This document shows positions 1 through 13,000 of a stretch of DNA of 60,000 bases, piece after piece (the stretch's first letter is position 1; every line of letters starts with the position of its first letter). Under the pieces are notes generated by a model. The model was given only the letters and a program-made list of their open reading frames with translations. It made no database searches and was not told where the DNA came from. The translations under genes and the position numbers were made by a program. The DNA is taken from the NCBI RefSeq assembly GCF_910592395.1, contig NC_088324.1, positions 8,212,953 through 8,272,952 on the forward strand, read 5' to 3'. The stretch comes from Lineus longissimus (lineage: Eukaryota; Nemertea; Pilidiophora; Heteronemertea; Lineidae).

Positions 1-3000
1 CTGAATGGGCCAGCATAGTGTGGGGTGCGAAATGACATCAAATATCGATGAAATTGTTTCTATGTCCTTGGGAGACTGTGAAGGTAAAAAATGAAAAACA
101 ACAACAAGCTCCTTTTTCTACTTGGCAAAGCCACCGATTCAATTAGAGTTGGATGTGATTGAATTAAATTAGAGTTGATTCTGTGTCTTTGGAGCCATGG
201 TCCCAGTCGGGGTGGACCAGCAGTAGGCCTACTTTTCGGACGAATAGAGTATGTTGGTGTAATGTCAAATTCAGTCATTTAAATGAATACAGAGTAAGTA
301 AAACTTTCCTCTTAATTGTCAGGTCATGTCAGACAAAACTACACACATTTCCATTCGAGTATTGATTCATTTTTGTTGGGGATATGATGGTAACAGAATT
401 GCAATAAAAATGTTTACCAAACCTCACTGCTACCACAACAAACTGTTGTTTTTTTGACCAATAATAGAATACAATTAGCAGCTATAGGCGCTGAAACGAA
501 GTGGATAGCTCTCTGTTACATTACCTATGTTGATAGTAAACAAGTTAATGGATAGCAATTACATTAACAATGTCAATTTCATCTGACGGTATATGATTTC
601 AATTCACATATTCATCACCATTACAAGTTGTCTGGTTGAGCCATTTGATCAAAATATCATATTGTGACAATTCTATCCAATGAATAATATCAAAGACTCC
701 CGCTGATTTGCTCTCAGCTGACTAAAAAGCTTTCTCAGCACATTAGGCCAAACTCGAACACTTCGACATAAAAGCAAATATGACCACTACCCAACATTAG
801 TCATATTTCATATAGCAAACTAGCCCAAATGCAACCAAAATCACAGCTCAGCAGTCGACCCCTGCCCCCTGATTTGCCGCAAATACAACGTTTCGGAGCA
901 CACACTATCAGGCGAACACACTCGATCAATATTAGACCCTTCCGCCTAATCACGTCTTTGATGTCACACATTACTGCCGTGAAATAAGCGACACTGCGCC
1001 GAACTTAATCAAACCCCTGCGCCATTCTCCTTCCGAGGCCACTGCGCAATTGGTAACGTCCGATTTGATTTGTCTGTGTGTCTCCACCCATCTTACACCC
1101 AAAATGTGATAAATCACGTGAAAATGGACAAATCAAAAATCATGGCGAAAATAATTGTGTTTTCCTGAGTCGCCCTGTATCTTTCTCATGATAGATCACC
1201 AAGTCGATTTCATCTGACGTGGCCTGTTTCACTATGTAGGGTGGGAAAGGTTGGGTTTGTTTCCTGGTAGGTGGCGTTGCAATGAAATCCTTTCTCTCAT
1301 GCAAAGATGGACAAAGCGAGAAAAAGTGAGGATAATCAAAATTTTGAAAAAATCAGCAAAAAGGAAACGCCTACTGCTTAACAGCAATATAGGCCTATTT
1401 GCCGTACAGTATGGTACATTTACAGTTATACCTGGGTTTTTTTTCTGTGTATACATTTCTTTTTAAAGGCCGAGAAATAAATGTTTTGCTTTCCTTCCAA
1501 AAGGTCAACCACATGATAATATAACTGACCACCACCCAGTTGCCATGGTGCTTCAAAAAACATTATCCCATTGGCCAAAGCTGTTATCACAAGAATACCT
1601 TTTGTTAGATGAAGCCCCCATTTCTAGCTTGTCGCTTTCTTTGCCTGTCGAGATGCTGATAATCTTTGTCAGATAACAATAGGATGCAACAATAAGTCTC
1701 CCAGGCAAACTCGAAAGACTTTTTGATGTGGATTTTTGCCGAACATATGACGTCTTAACATCAAAGCAACTTGTTTAGCAACAACAAATATACAGAGTTG
1801 AAATCTTAAGGCGTGGTGCATTTATCCTAAAAATAAACACAGTATGCGAAGATAAATCAGCAAAGTATGAACGTAGGTTTGGCAGGAAATGGAATGACGC
1901 ATTTTCAAAAATTTAACGTTGACAGGAAATCTGGGGGAAGATTCAAAAGATAGGATGTGACGCCATTGCATTGTGAAATGAAATATTCAAAGTGAATTTA
2001 ATTTAAATAAGGCATCAAGTTTCCAGTTGCGCACAAGTACTTTGAAATATCACCATATATGGAGTATGAGAAGGGTAACTGTTTTTCCCTTGCCTACGTT
2101 ATATTCACACACGTCTGCAGGAACACACGTTAAGTTAAAACAACAGTTTATAACAGAATCAATGTTGGATTAATTGTAAGATAATAATTGTTCGGCATAA
2201 CTTGGAGAAAACGCCATTAATAATTACTGTACAGTTAGAGAGAGTTTAAACACAAGTGATGTGGTAGTGACACATTCTGTTTAGCTGATCATTAAAAAAT
2301 AATAGCTTTCGTGTAGCTAATGGTTTTACTGGTCTTGCTCATTTCATTAGCTATTGACATGGGGGAGATGGTAACCATTTTTGTGGTTTGAGTTAATATT
2401 CCCAACAATAGATTTGCTCTCAAGTAATAATGGTTTGCTGATTTTCCATGATGCTAGTTTGAAAATTTGCAGAAAAAGCTCCTCTAGAGATTAAAGGGTT
2501 AATAACAGCATATCTTTAGATGGATTTTAGGAGATCCGGGCAGAAGACAATAGCAGCAGTTGGAATCCACAGCTCATGAGAATGTTACCAATCCCTAATG
2601 AGAAGTTGGTCCCATATTGTGTCCTGTTATCTCGTCGAGAGCATCGTTAAGTTTGATTAATGAGAGTTAATATCTGAAGACTCCACTCTCAAGCTAACGG
2701 CAGAAAATCAATCTTACTCAACTCAGATGAAAAATCTGCTATTTGCATCTTCAAGATTGCCAAGTAACGCTTTCTGAAAAGTGCGAAGATTTCTCCTGAA
2801 TAAACAGAATATTAGATTCAGTCCTGAAAGAACTTATTACTTGCCGGGATAATTTCAATAAGATTTGCAACAGCCCCATGTTTTGAAGACAAGACTAAAA
2901 AGTTGAACGCATCTGAACAATTGAGATGCAAATAAACTGTGGTGGCCCAGACGTGGGAAATAAGACGAAGAAATGAAACGCTTTCGTCGGCAATCATGTC

Positions 3001-6000
3001 ATAAATATTTCCATTCATTATTATCGACATTCTGATTCCATCCATCAAAATTGTACATATTCTGTAGCGGATTTAGAATCTTTGAAAAATCGCTTTCTGA
3101 TTGAAAAGGTGGCTTTATGAAGAGAGTGATGCCCAATAAATGAATTACCAAAGAATCGATTTCTTCGCAATCTAAATTGGATCTTGGCACCACATGTATT
3201 TCCGGACGACCCCGCGATTGAATGTGTCTGGTTGGGCATAACGAGCCTTGAAATGTACACCCATCAAACTGCACCGCTAAGATATTTCGATGCTTGCTTG
3301 GATTTGCCGGGATGTCGACGGGTGATGGTCCATCAGGCGATATTTCCCCGCCATTTGACACGAAAGGATAACACATCAGGAGTAAAGCTACTGCTGCCTC
3401 ACAGGGGGAGGAGGACTATTTACTCGGTCGGAGAGACCAATTCAGAGAATTGGTTCAAGAGACCATTGCAGTATTGTAGCTTTACCAAAGCTTTATTCTC
3501 TTTTGTTGGACATGGATACTACTACAACCTTAAGTCTGTCAGTATATTACTGACAAGTTTACTTCAGTTTTCACATATACGAGATGGAAAATGTACTCAT
3601 TGCCGCTGAGAAAAAGCAGTCAGTACAAAATGAAAAAATACCAAAGATTTTACTATATCGAGCCAAACTGTCGAATAAAAATGGTTTTACGGTGCACTCG
3701 CTGTGTGTTGGGAAAGTAAACCAATTTCTACATCACAGCTGACATCGCAAAAATTCCTTTTAAGGTAAAAACATTATCATCACAACCTGACAAGTCGAAA
3801 AATGTTCCCCCTCCAGGGCACTGAATGGCATGTATTCAAGAACAATAGTTTTGCTGTGTCAACAAGTTCCTGATGCATTCGACAAGAAAACGAGGCAATT
3901 TCTTGTTTTTCACAAAGGTTATCATGTCAATACCAGAACGCGCTCACGGGGACGTATTCCTCACCTCCAATTAACGCCGCCATTTTCTCTGCGGGAATGT
4001 TGTCAAGATCAATAACATCGGAGAACTCGGTGAAAAGTGAGACATCTTTTCAAGCATAACTAACTACAGCGGAAGTATGGGAATATGTACAAAGATTTTA
4101 GCGTTCGTCATGTGACGATTCACCTCGGGCGAAAACCGATTGGAAAGATATGTTACCTTTAATTAGACATTTGACTTGCTACGCAGTTCCGTCAGATTTA
4201 CCAAAGAAAAGTCACTTGAGTATCACAAGACATATTGTTGCCTTATTTGGTGCGAAAGTCACTCGTGTTAGTTTTGTGCCAGAGGTGTGATGATGCTATC
4301 TCGCGTGGAAATTAATCGTGGGTGATTTTTTTGTTTCCTCTTGAAATACGACCACCGTTAGAGCATTTACCGCTATGAATCTTGATATTGGAGACATCTG
4401 TTGCCTTCATGTGTCCCGAGGTTTTCCCGGTTCATTACCACAAACGAATGAAGGTAGATTTTATGAGAATAAGCAGAAATGTTTCAGGAAGAGGAACTGA
4501 GTTCTTAATGGCTGAAGTGAATACAGTGGCTGCCACTCAGTGGTCGGTTTGTGGGATGTTCGTCCTTTGTTACAAAATTAAAATCTTGCCTCTTCAGAAA
4601 AAAAATTTGGACTGAATTTGAAACTCTTGATAATCAAACCTTGTCTCCAGGAATTTCAAGTCCCTGGATGCGAGCGAGGTATAATCAAAGATGGACAATC
4701 TCGTCAGTTCCCGTCGTGATTTAGGTATAATCAACACCCCAAATCTGATTGGGCCTTGATGAACACTCCCCTTTGACATTTGATCTGAATTTATGTCCCA
4801 ATGAATTATCCGCCAAGCAATCAACTCGAAGTTAATACAGAATAGCAAAAATTTTCCCAAACTAGACCCGACAGAATTACTGGAGTTTCGCCAAATTACA
4901 CGATTTGATACTGATTGCGGTTTTGTTCTGATTGTCTGACATGTTCTTATCTCTTTTGAAGTTCGAATTCGAATTCGAAGTTCGAAGTTCCGATTCGCAA
5001 ATGAAGGCAGACAAATTAAATTAGATTTCTGCTGATTGTGCCTTAAAATGGTTCAAATGAAATCAAAATTTCAGGTAGTTTGCAGTTAAAGGGGTAGGCC
5101 GTTGCTATTCAGTGAATTTGTGGTCCTGATAACTGCACTAGGGCAATGTTTATTTCTTTTAACCTGAGCCACATAAAATATAACAAACATGAACGAAAAT
5201 GTCCAAAAGTCAATTTCACCACAGCAAATATACAGCCATGAAAAGTTAGCTACAAACTTTCATTGACTTAATATGAGTCTTCTGTATATCATTCAGTACA
5301 TACATGAAAATTCCAGCGCTTCTTGAAATATATGTCGACCAAATCAATGAGCACACACACTGAAGAGCATATCTAATTCAGAACGTGAATAGTGTTCGGG
5401 TGTTGGCACTGGGATGGTTATTGAGCTCGAAAAGCTGTAAGTGGCACACCACAATCCAACTACGAGTATTATTAACCACTCGTGAAACAAACCGATACAC
5501 CAGTGACAATATTGAACGAAAAGAACACCCGAAACGAGTCGGGTCTGTTTTTGCATAGAGGGTGTTTGTTTTTATTCTAGAAATATTATACACCATAAAA
5601 AGGTCAGCTATCCAATTTCTTCCGAATGTTTTCCACCATCATTCAATAATCCATAAATCAACAGAAGCCATTCAACTGAAATCTATTTACTTTTCATTGC
5701 CATGACGATACAGTATGGCCGCCCTGATACAATATGGCTGCCATGATGAGCAGACAATGGAAAGATGATCAAATCAATGCCGTCTCACCCGAGGGCGGGA
5801 ATCAGAGCAGAATAACACAGAAATGAAATTATATCATCGAGACCCAGGGCAATAAAATATTTAGGATGCGTCAGATTTAGATTAAGCGACATCATTTTAT
5901 CCAATTTCACTCTGAATAATTGAAGCATCTTTTGTGTTTTATAGGAATTCGATCACGGAAACCTATAAAGATAACATCTTTTGTTCCAATTTTGTAATGA

Positions 6001-6850
6001 AATGTGTACCATCTAATCAGATCTATTCGAGGGGGGGGGGGGGGGTTGAGACACGTTTTATCAGGGGATCAAAAACAGATAATCTGATGGAATTTCTAAC
6101 AAACTTTCTTGAGGTTGTGTTTTGGGGATTGTGTCCTATTGCATGGTTACAGTGAGACATTTGAATGAAACTGCCCAAAAATGCCGAATAGGCAAACTTT
6201 TGCCAAAGTAACCAGTCATAAAAATGCAAACTAACTTAATGAATTTTCATTGTTGGCAAAGTTTGCTGTCTAATCATGGCAAGCTTTGCGGAGACACAGA
6301 GAATTTAATTAAACAAAGGATTTTAATCAAGCAAATTAATTGAAGAAACAAGATTGATAGGCACTTCTACTGATTCTCATTAGGGAAAGAGGACAAATTC
6401 TTGTGTAATTTGGAACATAATTAAAATTGTCTTAAAGGAAGGAGAAATGCACTTTAACAATACTCAAAATTGATCTGAAAATATGATATATCCTTTACTA
6501 AGGATACAAAGAGGTTAAAACTACTCCCAAGCCTATCCCATCAAGGCATTTGTATATGAATCAATATCACACATAACATGATATGTTATTAATTAACAGT
6601 GGCATTGTGCTGCCTTCGTTAATTAGTAAAAGTCTTAACAATCCCTTGCATCTCGTCAAGCATAATGAATGAAATATGGAGTGTCATCATGACAAAGTTC
6701 AAGACGGAAATGTGCCAATGAAAGGGCACCAATTAGCTAATTAATCAATTCAACTAATGCTACGTTAGGCTAATTAACCTTTCTGGGCAACTCAATCAAA
6801 AATATAATTTTGATTCAAACTAATTCACCTTTTCATTTTATTTCTTACAG
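1..6850. other. AT-rich non-coding tract upstream of the first CCP exon
   Basis: No exon, RNA gene or complete transposon is recognised here. The large CCP gene downstream is entered in mid-protein at 6851, so its signal peptide and N-terminal exons lie either here, unrecognised, or left of the window. Short ORFs on both strands around 2999-3609 have no domain I can identify. This is most simply intron or 5' flank. Confidence 0.5.
6031..6045. repeat. poly-G run of 15
   Basis: An uninterrupted run of fifteen G residues lies 0.8 kb upstream of the first CCP exon. Its exact length may be affected by sequencing error. Confidence 0.9.
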
Positions 6851-7033
6851 GAGTTCGATGCAAGCCACTTGATGAGATCGAAAATGGCCGCATTGAAGTT
6901 CTGCCCTTTAACCGACTTGGCGCCAAGGCAAAGTACGTTTGCGATGAAGGTTACATGATGATGGGCAGCGGCGAACGCCAGTGTCAAGGCGATGGACTAT
7001 GGAGTGGAGAGGCACCGACATGCGAGGGAGATT
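6851..7033 (+). CDS. Exon encoding CCP1
   Basis: Acceptor TTTCTTACAG and donor GTAAGT bound a 183-bp phase 1-1 exon. The reading runs from VRCKPLDEIENG to APTCEGD, with the CDEGY core and the G-L-W Trp present. This is the first exon of the gene that I can recognise. Confidence 0.93.
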
Positions 7034-10000
7034 GTAAGTCAACATTGCCTTAATTTCTGTTGTTGGTTTAGTTCACTCACTTAATAAAGTTTGATTGGGA
7101 AATGTGGGAAACAAAAATTGCCCCAAAAAGTTATTGACATGACTATCCGTTGGAAATGTCTCAATGAGTACTTTCTGATAGTACCATTGGAGTCCTGTTT
7201 GCTAAAGTTTTGGGTACCTTTGGCATTTTTGCAAAAAAAACCTAGACCTCGTGTAGACCTAAAGAATCAATTCTACATGGTAACAACCTTTAGCTGCTGG
7301 ACCTTTCCAAGGCAATTGCCTTCAACGGTTAAAAGCACAACTAGAGCTTTGCACTCACAGCCAGCTACCAAATGCGCACCATTTCAGCTCTTACTTCAAA
7401 CTACCCATCAGTTTACTCCGTATTCCGCCTGCAACCTCATTCATTACGAGGCCACCGACCTTCGCTGAAGGGGAAATTGGTCAACAGGCTCGGTGATTAC
7501 TTGATAATAGAAGCCAATTGGCAATGCCATCAGCTAAACGAGAATAGACGACACTACGCCTGATTGTTTTTGAGCGCAGATTTACAACCGTTATCTCTAA
7601 AACCGTTGTAATGAAACCCTATCACCAGTGTTTGAAATGGAGAAATCTCTTTTTTAGTTTGAGTGACTCTTTAGAATTTGAACAGATTTGCTGATGACAC
7701 CAGACCTGAACGCATGAGAGGAGGAAGTATTTCAAGATGATGGTCGTGTTTCTTACAATGGCTCGTCATCATCGCAATTAGTTCATCGTATGTCATGGCA
7801 GCGTCTGCGCCCCAGGCTTCAATGATGCAGTTATGGATCAATCACCACCTCCCAAGAGGTCACAGCCTTGTCCCCAAGAGTGGCAAAGTTCCTCAGTTGA
7901 GAGAATCCAGAACTTCATACGAGCATTCGCTCATTTTCAGAACTTACAAATTGGCCACTACAAATGTGATATGATAATTATACCACATGACATGGAGTTG
8001 ACGTTTGTACAAACCATCACCCCGTATAACGTATAACTTGGCTAATTTTGTGTAATTCTACCTAGCTGGCTGTATCATTGACAACCAGGAACGAGACTTG
8101 GTCATGTTCGCTAATGACGGTATTCTCTCCTGATGTGGCGAGACGGCTTCCGGTGGCGATAATTTAGCTGGTGTAAATCAGGCTTGAGCTGGAGACTGCC
8201 ACGCTTTTCGACTTTCTGAACATGTTTGATTTTACATCAAATTCTGTTTCACCTTGGATAATGACCTTGACCAAGAGTTTTTGCACCGAGTGACCCCTGA
8301 GTCACTCAGTGCAAAAACTACTGTAATGGCACTATATACTTCTTAGACCAAGACATCCTCAACCAGCACAGACACATACAATTTTGCATACATGACCACA
8401 CAAAATCTGAAAACAAAACTCAATAAATTCTTCGCACTCTCACATTAGGCTCAGACAGCAGATATCAGGATCTGCCCCACTACATCATGAAATCTCTCTT
8501 TATTACATTTGGCCGAAGCAATAAGTTGATACATGACGATACACACTGTGTTTGTTTGTACTTGCGCTTGCCAATATTTGGGAGAAGATGTTGGAAGACG
8601 CATGTATGTATTTACAATGCCGTCTGCTCCGATGCCTTGCAGAAGTGGAACGTAAACACGCAAACACAACAAGGATGGTATCATCTGGACTTGTTGGAAG
8701 ATAATTGTAGCGCTTTTTTTCTAAACTGTTTGAAGTAATTGAAAGAAGACTTAAATAAAAACTGAGAATTTGAAACTCATAAGCTCTGTTATAAAAGCTA
8801 GACTTGTGGTTGAAACAATAGTTTGACGATGAAATCTGAAGATTTTGAAACTAAATCTTTTTGCAGTAACATGAGAACAGAGGTTATGAAAGTTTATATC
8901 AAAATTGAAAATTTGTTACTTATGTGTCGGACTGAGTAGTGTCCTGTATATATAGAAGAAAAACAAGCAAAATCGGTGTTTAGGTTAAAATCTGGCAATA
9001 TTTGTGATAAAAGGATGAAAAAAAAATGCCAACGCTGTTTCTTGCCTGGCTGCAACTAAGCTCTGGTGATGTCTATCTGCTGTGTTCTTGTTAGCTACCG
9101 CGCTAGCAAGCAGATACCTGGCTATTAGCGAGGAGACAAGTTCCTGCTTAAAGCAGGTAGCAAGTCGACTAGCGATCTTGCTAATTAGTGCAATAGACAC
9201 CAGCATCCCCTACGGGTAAGACTAATAGCTCGGGTGTTCCAGAATGCAACTCTGGAAGCCCTAGAATGTTCCGTAGCACCAGTCTATCTCAATCGGAACG
9301 ATTTGTTTAGAATCAATATGCACCTATCAGAGGCTTCTCCGCAGCGAAAGAGATGACATTTTTTTCTCGAGATTGGGAAATTACGTCGCAATAAAACATT
9401 ACAGGTTAATAGCCTGCCTGGGATGATATATTGATTGCATGAGGTTTCAATTTCCTTAGATATCAGGATCAGTAAAATAAATATTTTCTCTGCGAGGTCT
9501 TGGCAAAGACATTTCGGGGGATATACCGAAACGTTATGATATATTAGAAAATCTGCACCAAAAGATATAGCAAATTGGCAGGATGTTTTTCATTCTGAAA
9601 TTAAATTAAATCTAAATCAGATTCAAAAGGTAAGAAGATTTTGTTTGATTCAATATTCTTAAATGTTTAGGAAAATGACAGGCTATAATTCAACATGGTT
9701 GGTTAATGCAATTGCAACGTTGCGTTAAGTGGTATAGCGACTTCTTTTTTCGTTTGGTAATATTTTGTACAAATTCAAAGCATGCCTTCGGGAAATGGCA
9801 GAATCGTTCATTGCTCAGTTATCCGTCTCCGGAGATTGGGAACGGGTTCTGCAGGGATGCGATACGGTCGACCTAAAGTGAAATATGCGTGGCGAGGTTT
9901 TTCAATAATCTTTTCAATTTCCATAAAAGTGTATTCAGAACGTTGCTGGGAATCTGAGGAGAGGTTCTATTTGGTATGATTCGCAGAATTAACTGCAACA

Positions 10001-13000
10001 CTACGTAAATATAATTTGATCAAAATTTTAAGTCAAAAAAGTTTGTATCAAATCACCAAGAATTCAATCTTTACAACATTTTTTTTACACTTTTCACTTA
10101 TAGATTCAGTGACTTCAGAAGAAAGTATTTAGAATCAACAAAAGTTCTAACTTCATTAGGAGACGAAAAAGAAATTTTCCCAAATATGCCACAGATTTGC
10201 GAATCTAATTATGCGCTCCTGTGCCCAATAACTCATTTGCGGTGAACTACAAGACCCCGTGGGGAACTTAATCAAATATTTATGGGAACATATCGACTGG
10301 GTCCAATATCTAAGTGAAACTACAACCTCCAAAGACCAAATGGAATAAATGTAATATTTATACGTTCTCCGTTTGGTTCCCTAATGTTTAGGTAAAAAAT
10401 ACACTGAGGAATTCTCTTGTGGTAGACAAACCAGGTAGAAGAGGTTCTTACTCGACAAATGGGGTGGAAAGGGGTGCGGGCGTGAGATAGATATACACTC
10501 AGAAATTCTGTTGTGGTCGAAAACTGGAGTGGGAGGGTCTGAACAGAATGAGGTGGAATAGACAGGAGAGCTCGAGATAAAAATACACTCAGGTGCTCTG
10601 AAGTGATGGCCTGGTTGGAATCGGCCCGAAAAAATGAGATGAGCAGGCAATAGTTGCAGCACTTCTCGTGCGGTAGGCTAGCAGGGCAGAGAAAGAGAAG
10701 AGTCTGACTAGAATGGGGTGAAATAAGGGTGGGGGGAGGTAAAACATGCCCAGGAGTCTCTTGCGTTGAACTAATGGCCCAGATGACGGCCCGACTAGAA
10801 TGGGGTTGAAAAAGTAGATCACGTATTCTCTAAAGTACTTCTCTGAGTTGAGAAGACCGATTGTTACATTGTTTGTACACTTAGGAATTCTGGTGGTAGC
10901 AGTCGGATCTTGTCTACAGCAAACTCTTAGGAATGCCGCGTAATAAAACATGCGGAACAACCAGCAGCGCCTGACAAGAATAGGGTACGGAAAATTATGG
11001 GAAGCCATTCTTCGCTAACACGCCAACAGCGCCTAATGAAAAGTTACCGCAATTTATTATGGCGCTTTGTCGGAAAAAATCTAGCAGAGTCAACTGTGGT
11101 TGTCAGGAAAATGATGCGGGAATGGCTGAGAATATTAACTAACAGGTGTTGAAAAACGTGCGGAGATATTGCTGGTGATGGAAAGGCCAGGTTAACGTCT
11201 ACCTGGGATTTGAAAAAAGTGACAGTTTCATGGAGTAAATACTGACAATAGATCATCGCCGAGAAGCTTGTTAGACTTGTTAGAGGAAATAGAAGAAAAT
11301 CTTGTATTAACATGTTTGGTTTTCCTCAACATTGACCTTTTCGAAATTATGCAGACCGTGTCTCGTTTAGTATTTATGGGGTAAGACGCGAAAAGATATT
11401 CAGGGTAGCTTTTTGGCTCATTTCACAATTTGATTGCGACTTTGAATAAAACATATGGAATTTCTCTACACGTGTCTGGAAATTTGAATGATATTCATTA
11501 AGGCGAGGCCTCTTGAATCTTACACTGAGTATGGTATTCACAGTTTGGTTTACCAAGAAGTCCCATCTTCTCTTCGTACATGAAACCTTATCCAACAGCA
11601 TAGGCATTGAATGCTAGGCGCCATGTCAGATATTTGGCAAGTCACCCACACAAGGTGCGGAGTTTAGACGAAGCACACTGATGTTCCATATCAACTTGAC
11701 GCAATTTACAAGTGCGTTGCATTGTACATTATTGGCACTGCTCCACTTCAATTCAAACTGAAATGAAATCAAGGTTCCTTATATTTTTCGATCAGGAAAC
11801 ACTCAAACTGATAGCGATGTAAAGCTTTTTCCTTCATGTCACTAGAAGGCACTTGAAATGCAATGTATCAGAAATACTTGGTGAAACCAATGATTTGAAA
11901 TGTTAATGCGGTTTGTGCGCTGGCTATGAATGAAGAATTATGCTGTATCAATTTAAGAATAAAAAGTTAGAAATTTGATAGAATATTAAATCTCTCAGAC
12001 ATTTTGAAATTAAAATAGAAATTTTCAAAATCAAATCCGGTATTGGAAAATGCACAGTTACCAACTTCTCTTACTAAAATAGAAATTTTCAAAATCAAAT
12101 CCGGTATTGGAAAATGCACAGTTACCAACTTCTCTTACTTAATTTGAAACCGGGCCATCTATTTGCATTTTGCCATCACCGTCCGCAGCAAGCTGCAGGA
12201 ACTGACTGGAGCCAGTTGAATCCCAGGCACACCCGACCACACTCCGTCAATACATTTAGACTCAATCTGGCCAACTGACATGACAGCCCCGACTTAAAAG
12301 ATATTTACACGAAGCGTGCCTGGCTAATTCTACGTCTCCGATTTGACTGTAATGAAATTATCGTTTCCCAGGACGGGCAATTATGGAGTGAATTTCCTCA
12401 TGGCCGTCAGAAGATGACGGAAAGGAAACAGGGCTTTGTTCTTTTGGACAGATCTGATGAAGTCTCGCGAGAGGGCTTCCTCCTGGGAATAATGGTTTGT
12501 TGTCACTCTTAAGAGGCGTCGTTTCACAATAGTCACAACAAGATGGAGTTTGTATGCAAGAACTCGATGCCCTTGCCATTAATTTACTTCCCCAGCTCAA
12601 TATGCAACTTCTACTGCCTCACAAACATGCTAACAACCATTTATTTGTTGTTCTTACTACTTACTCAGTAAACCTACACCACCCTAGTGTGCAATTGAAA
12701 TATTCAATTGTTTTCCACAGACAGTAATTTCCTTGCATGCTAATTGCCATTTCTGAACACACTAATTGCCATTTCTGAACACACTAATTGCACTTTCTGA
12801 ACACATTAATCCCCTTTTTCTGAAATGCTAATTGCCTTTTCTGAACACGCTAATTGCCTTTTCTCAACATGATAACGCAAACTCCTCTACTAAAACAACG
12901 AGACAGAAAAAACTCTCAAAGAAGCAAGAAGATCTTTTTAATCTATTCTCTTTCTGTGCACTCTCTGTGACAACACATCGTCCCAAGAAGAACCCGAGTT

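Noticed and set aside
3184-3609. 141-codon ORF on the + strand, with a 125-codon ORF opposite (2999-3376)
   Set aside because: No domain, no convincing splice sites and no fit to the CCP gene. Both strands are open over the same stretch.
10589-11008. 139-codon minus-strand ORF with hydrophobic segments
   Set aside because: It lies wholly in the degenerate 86-bp tandem array.
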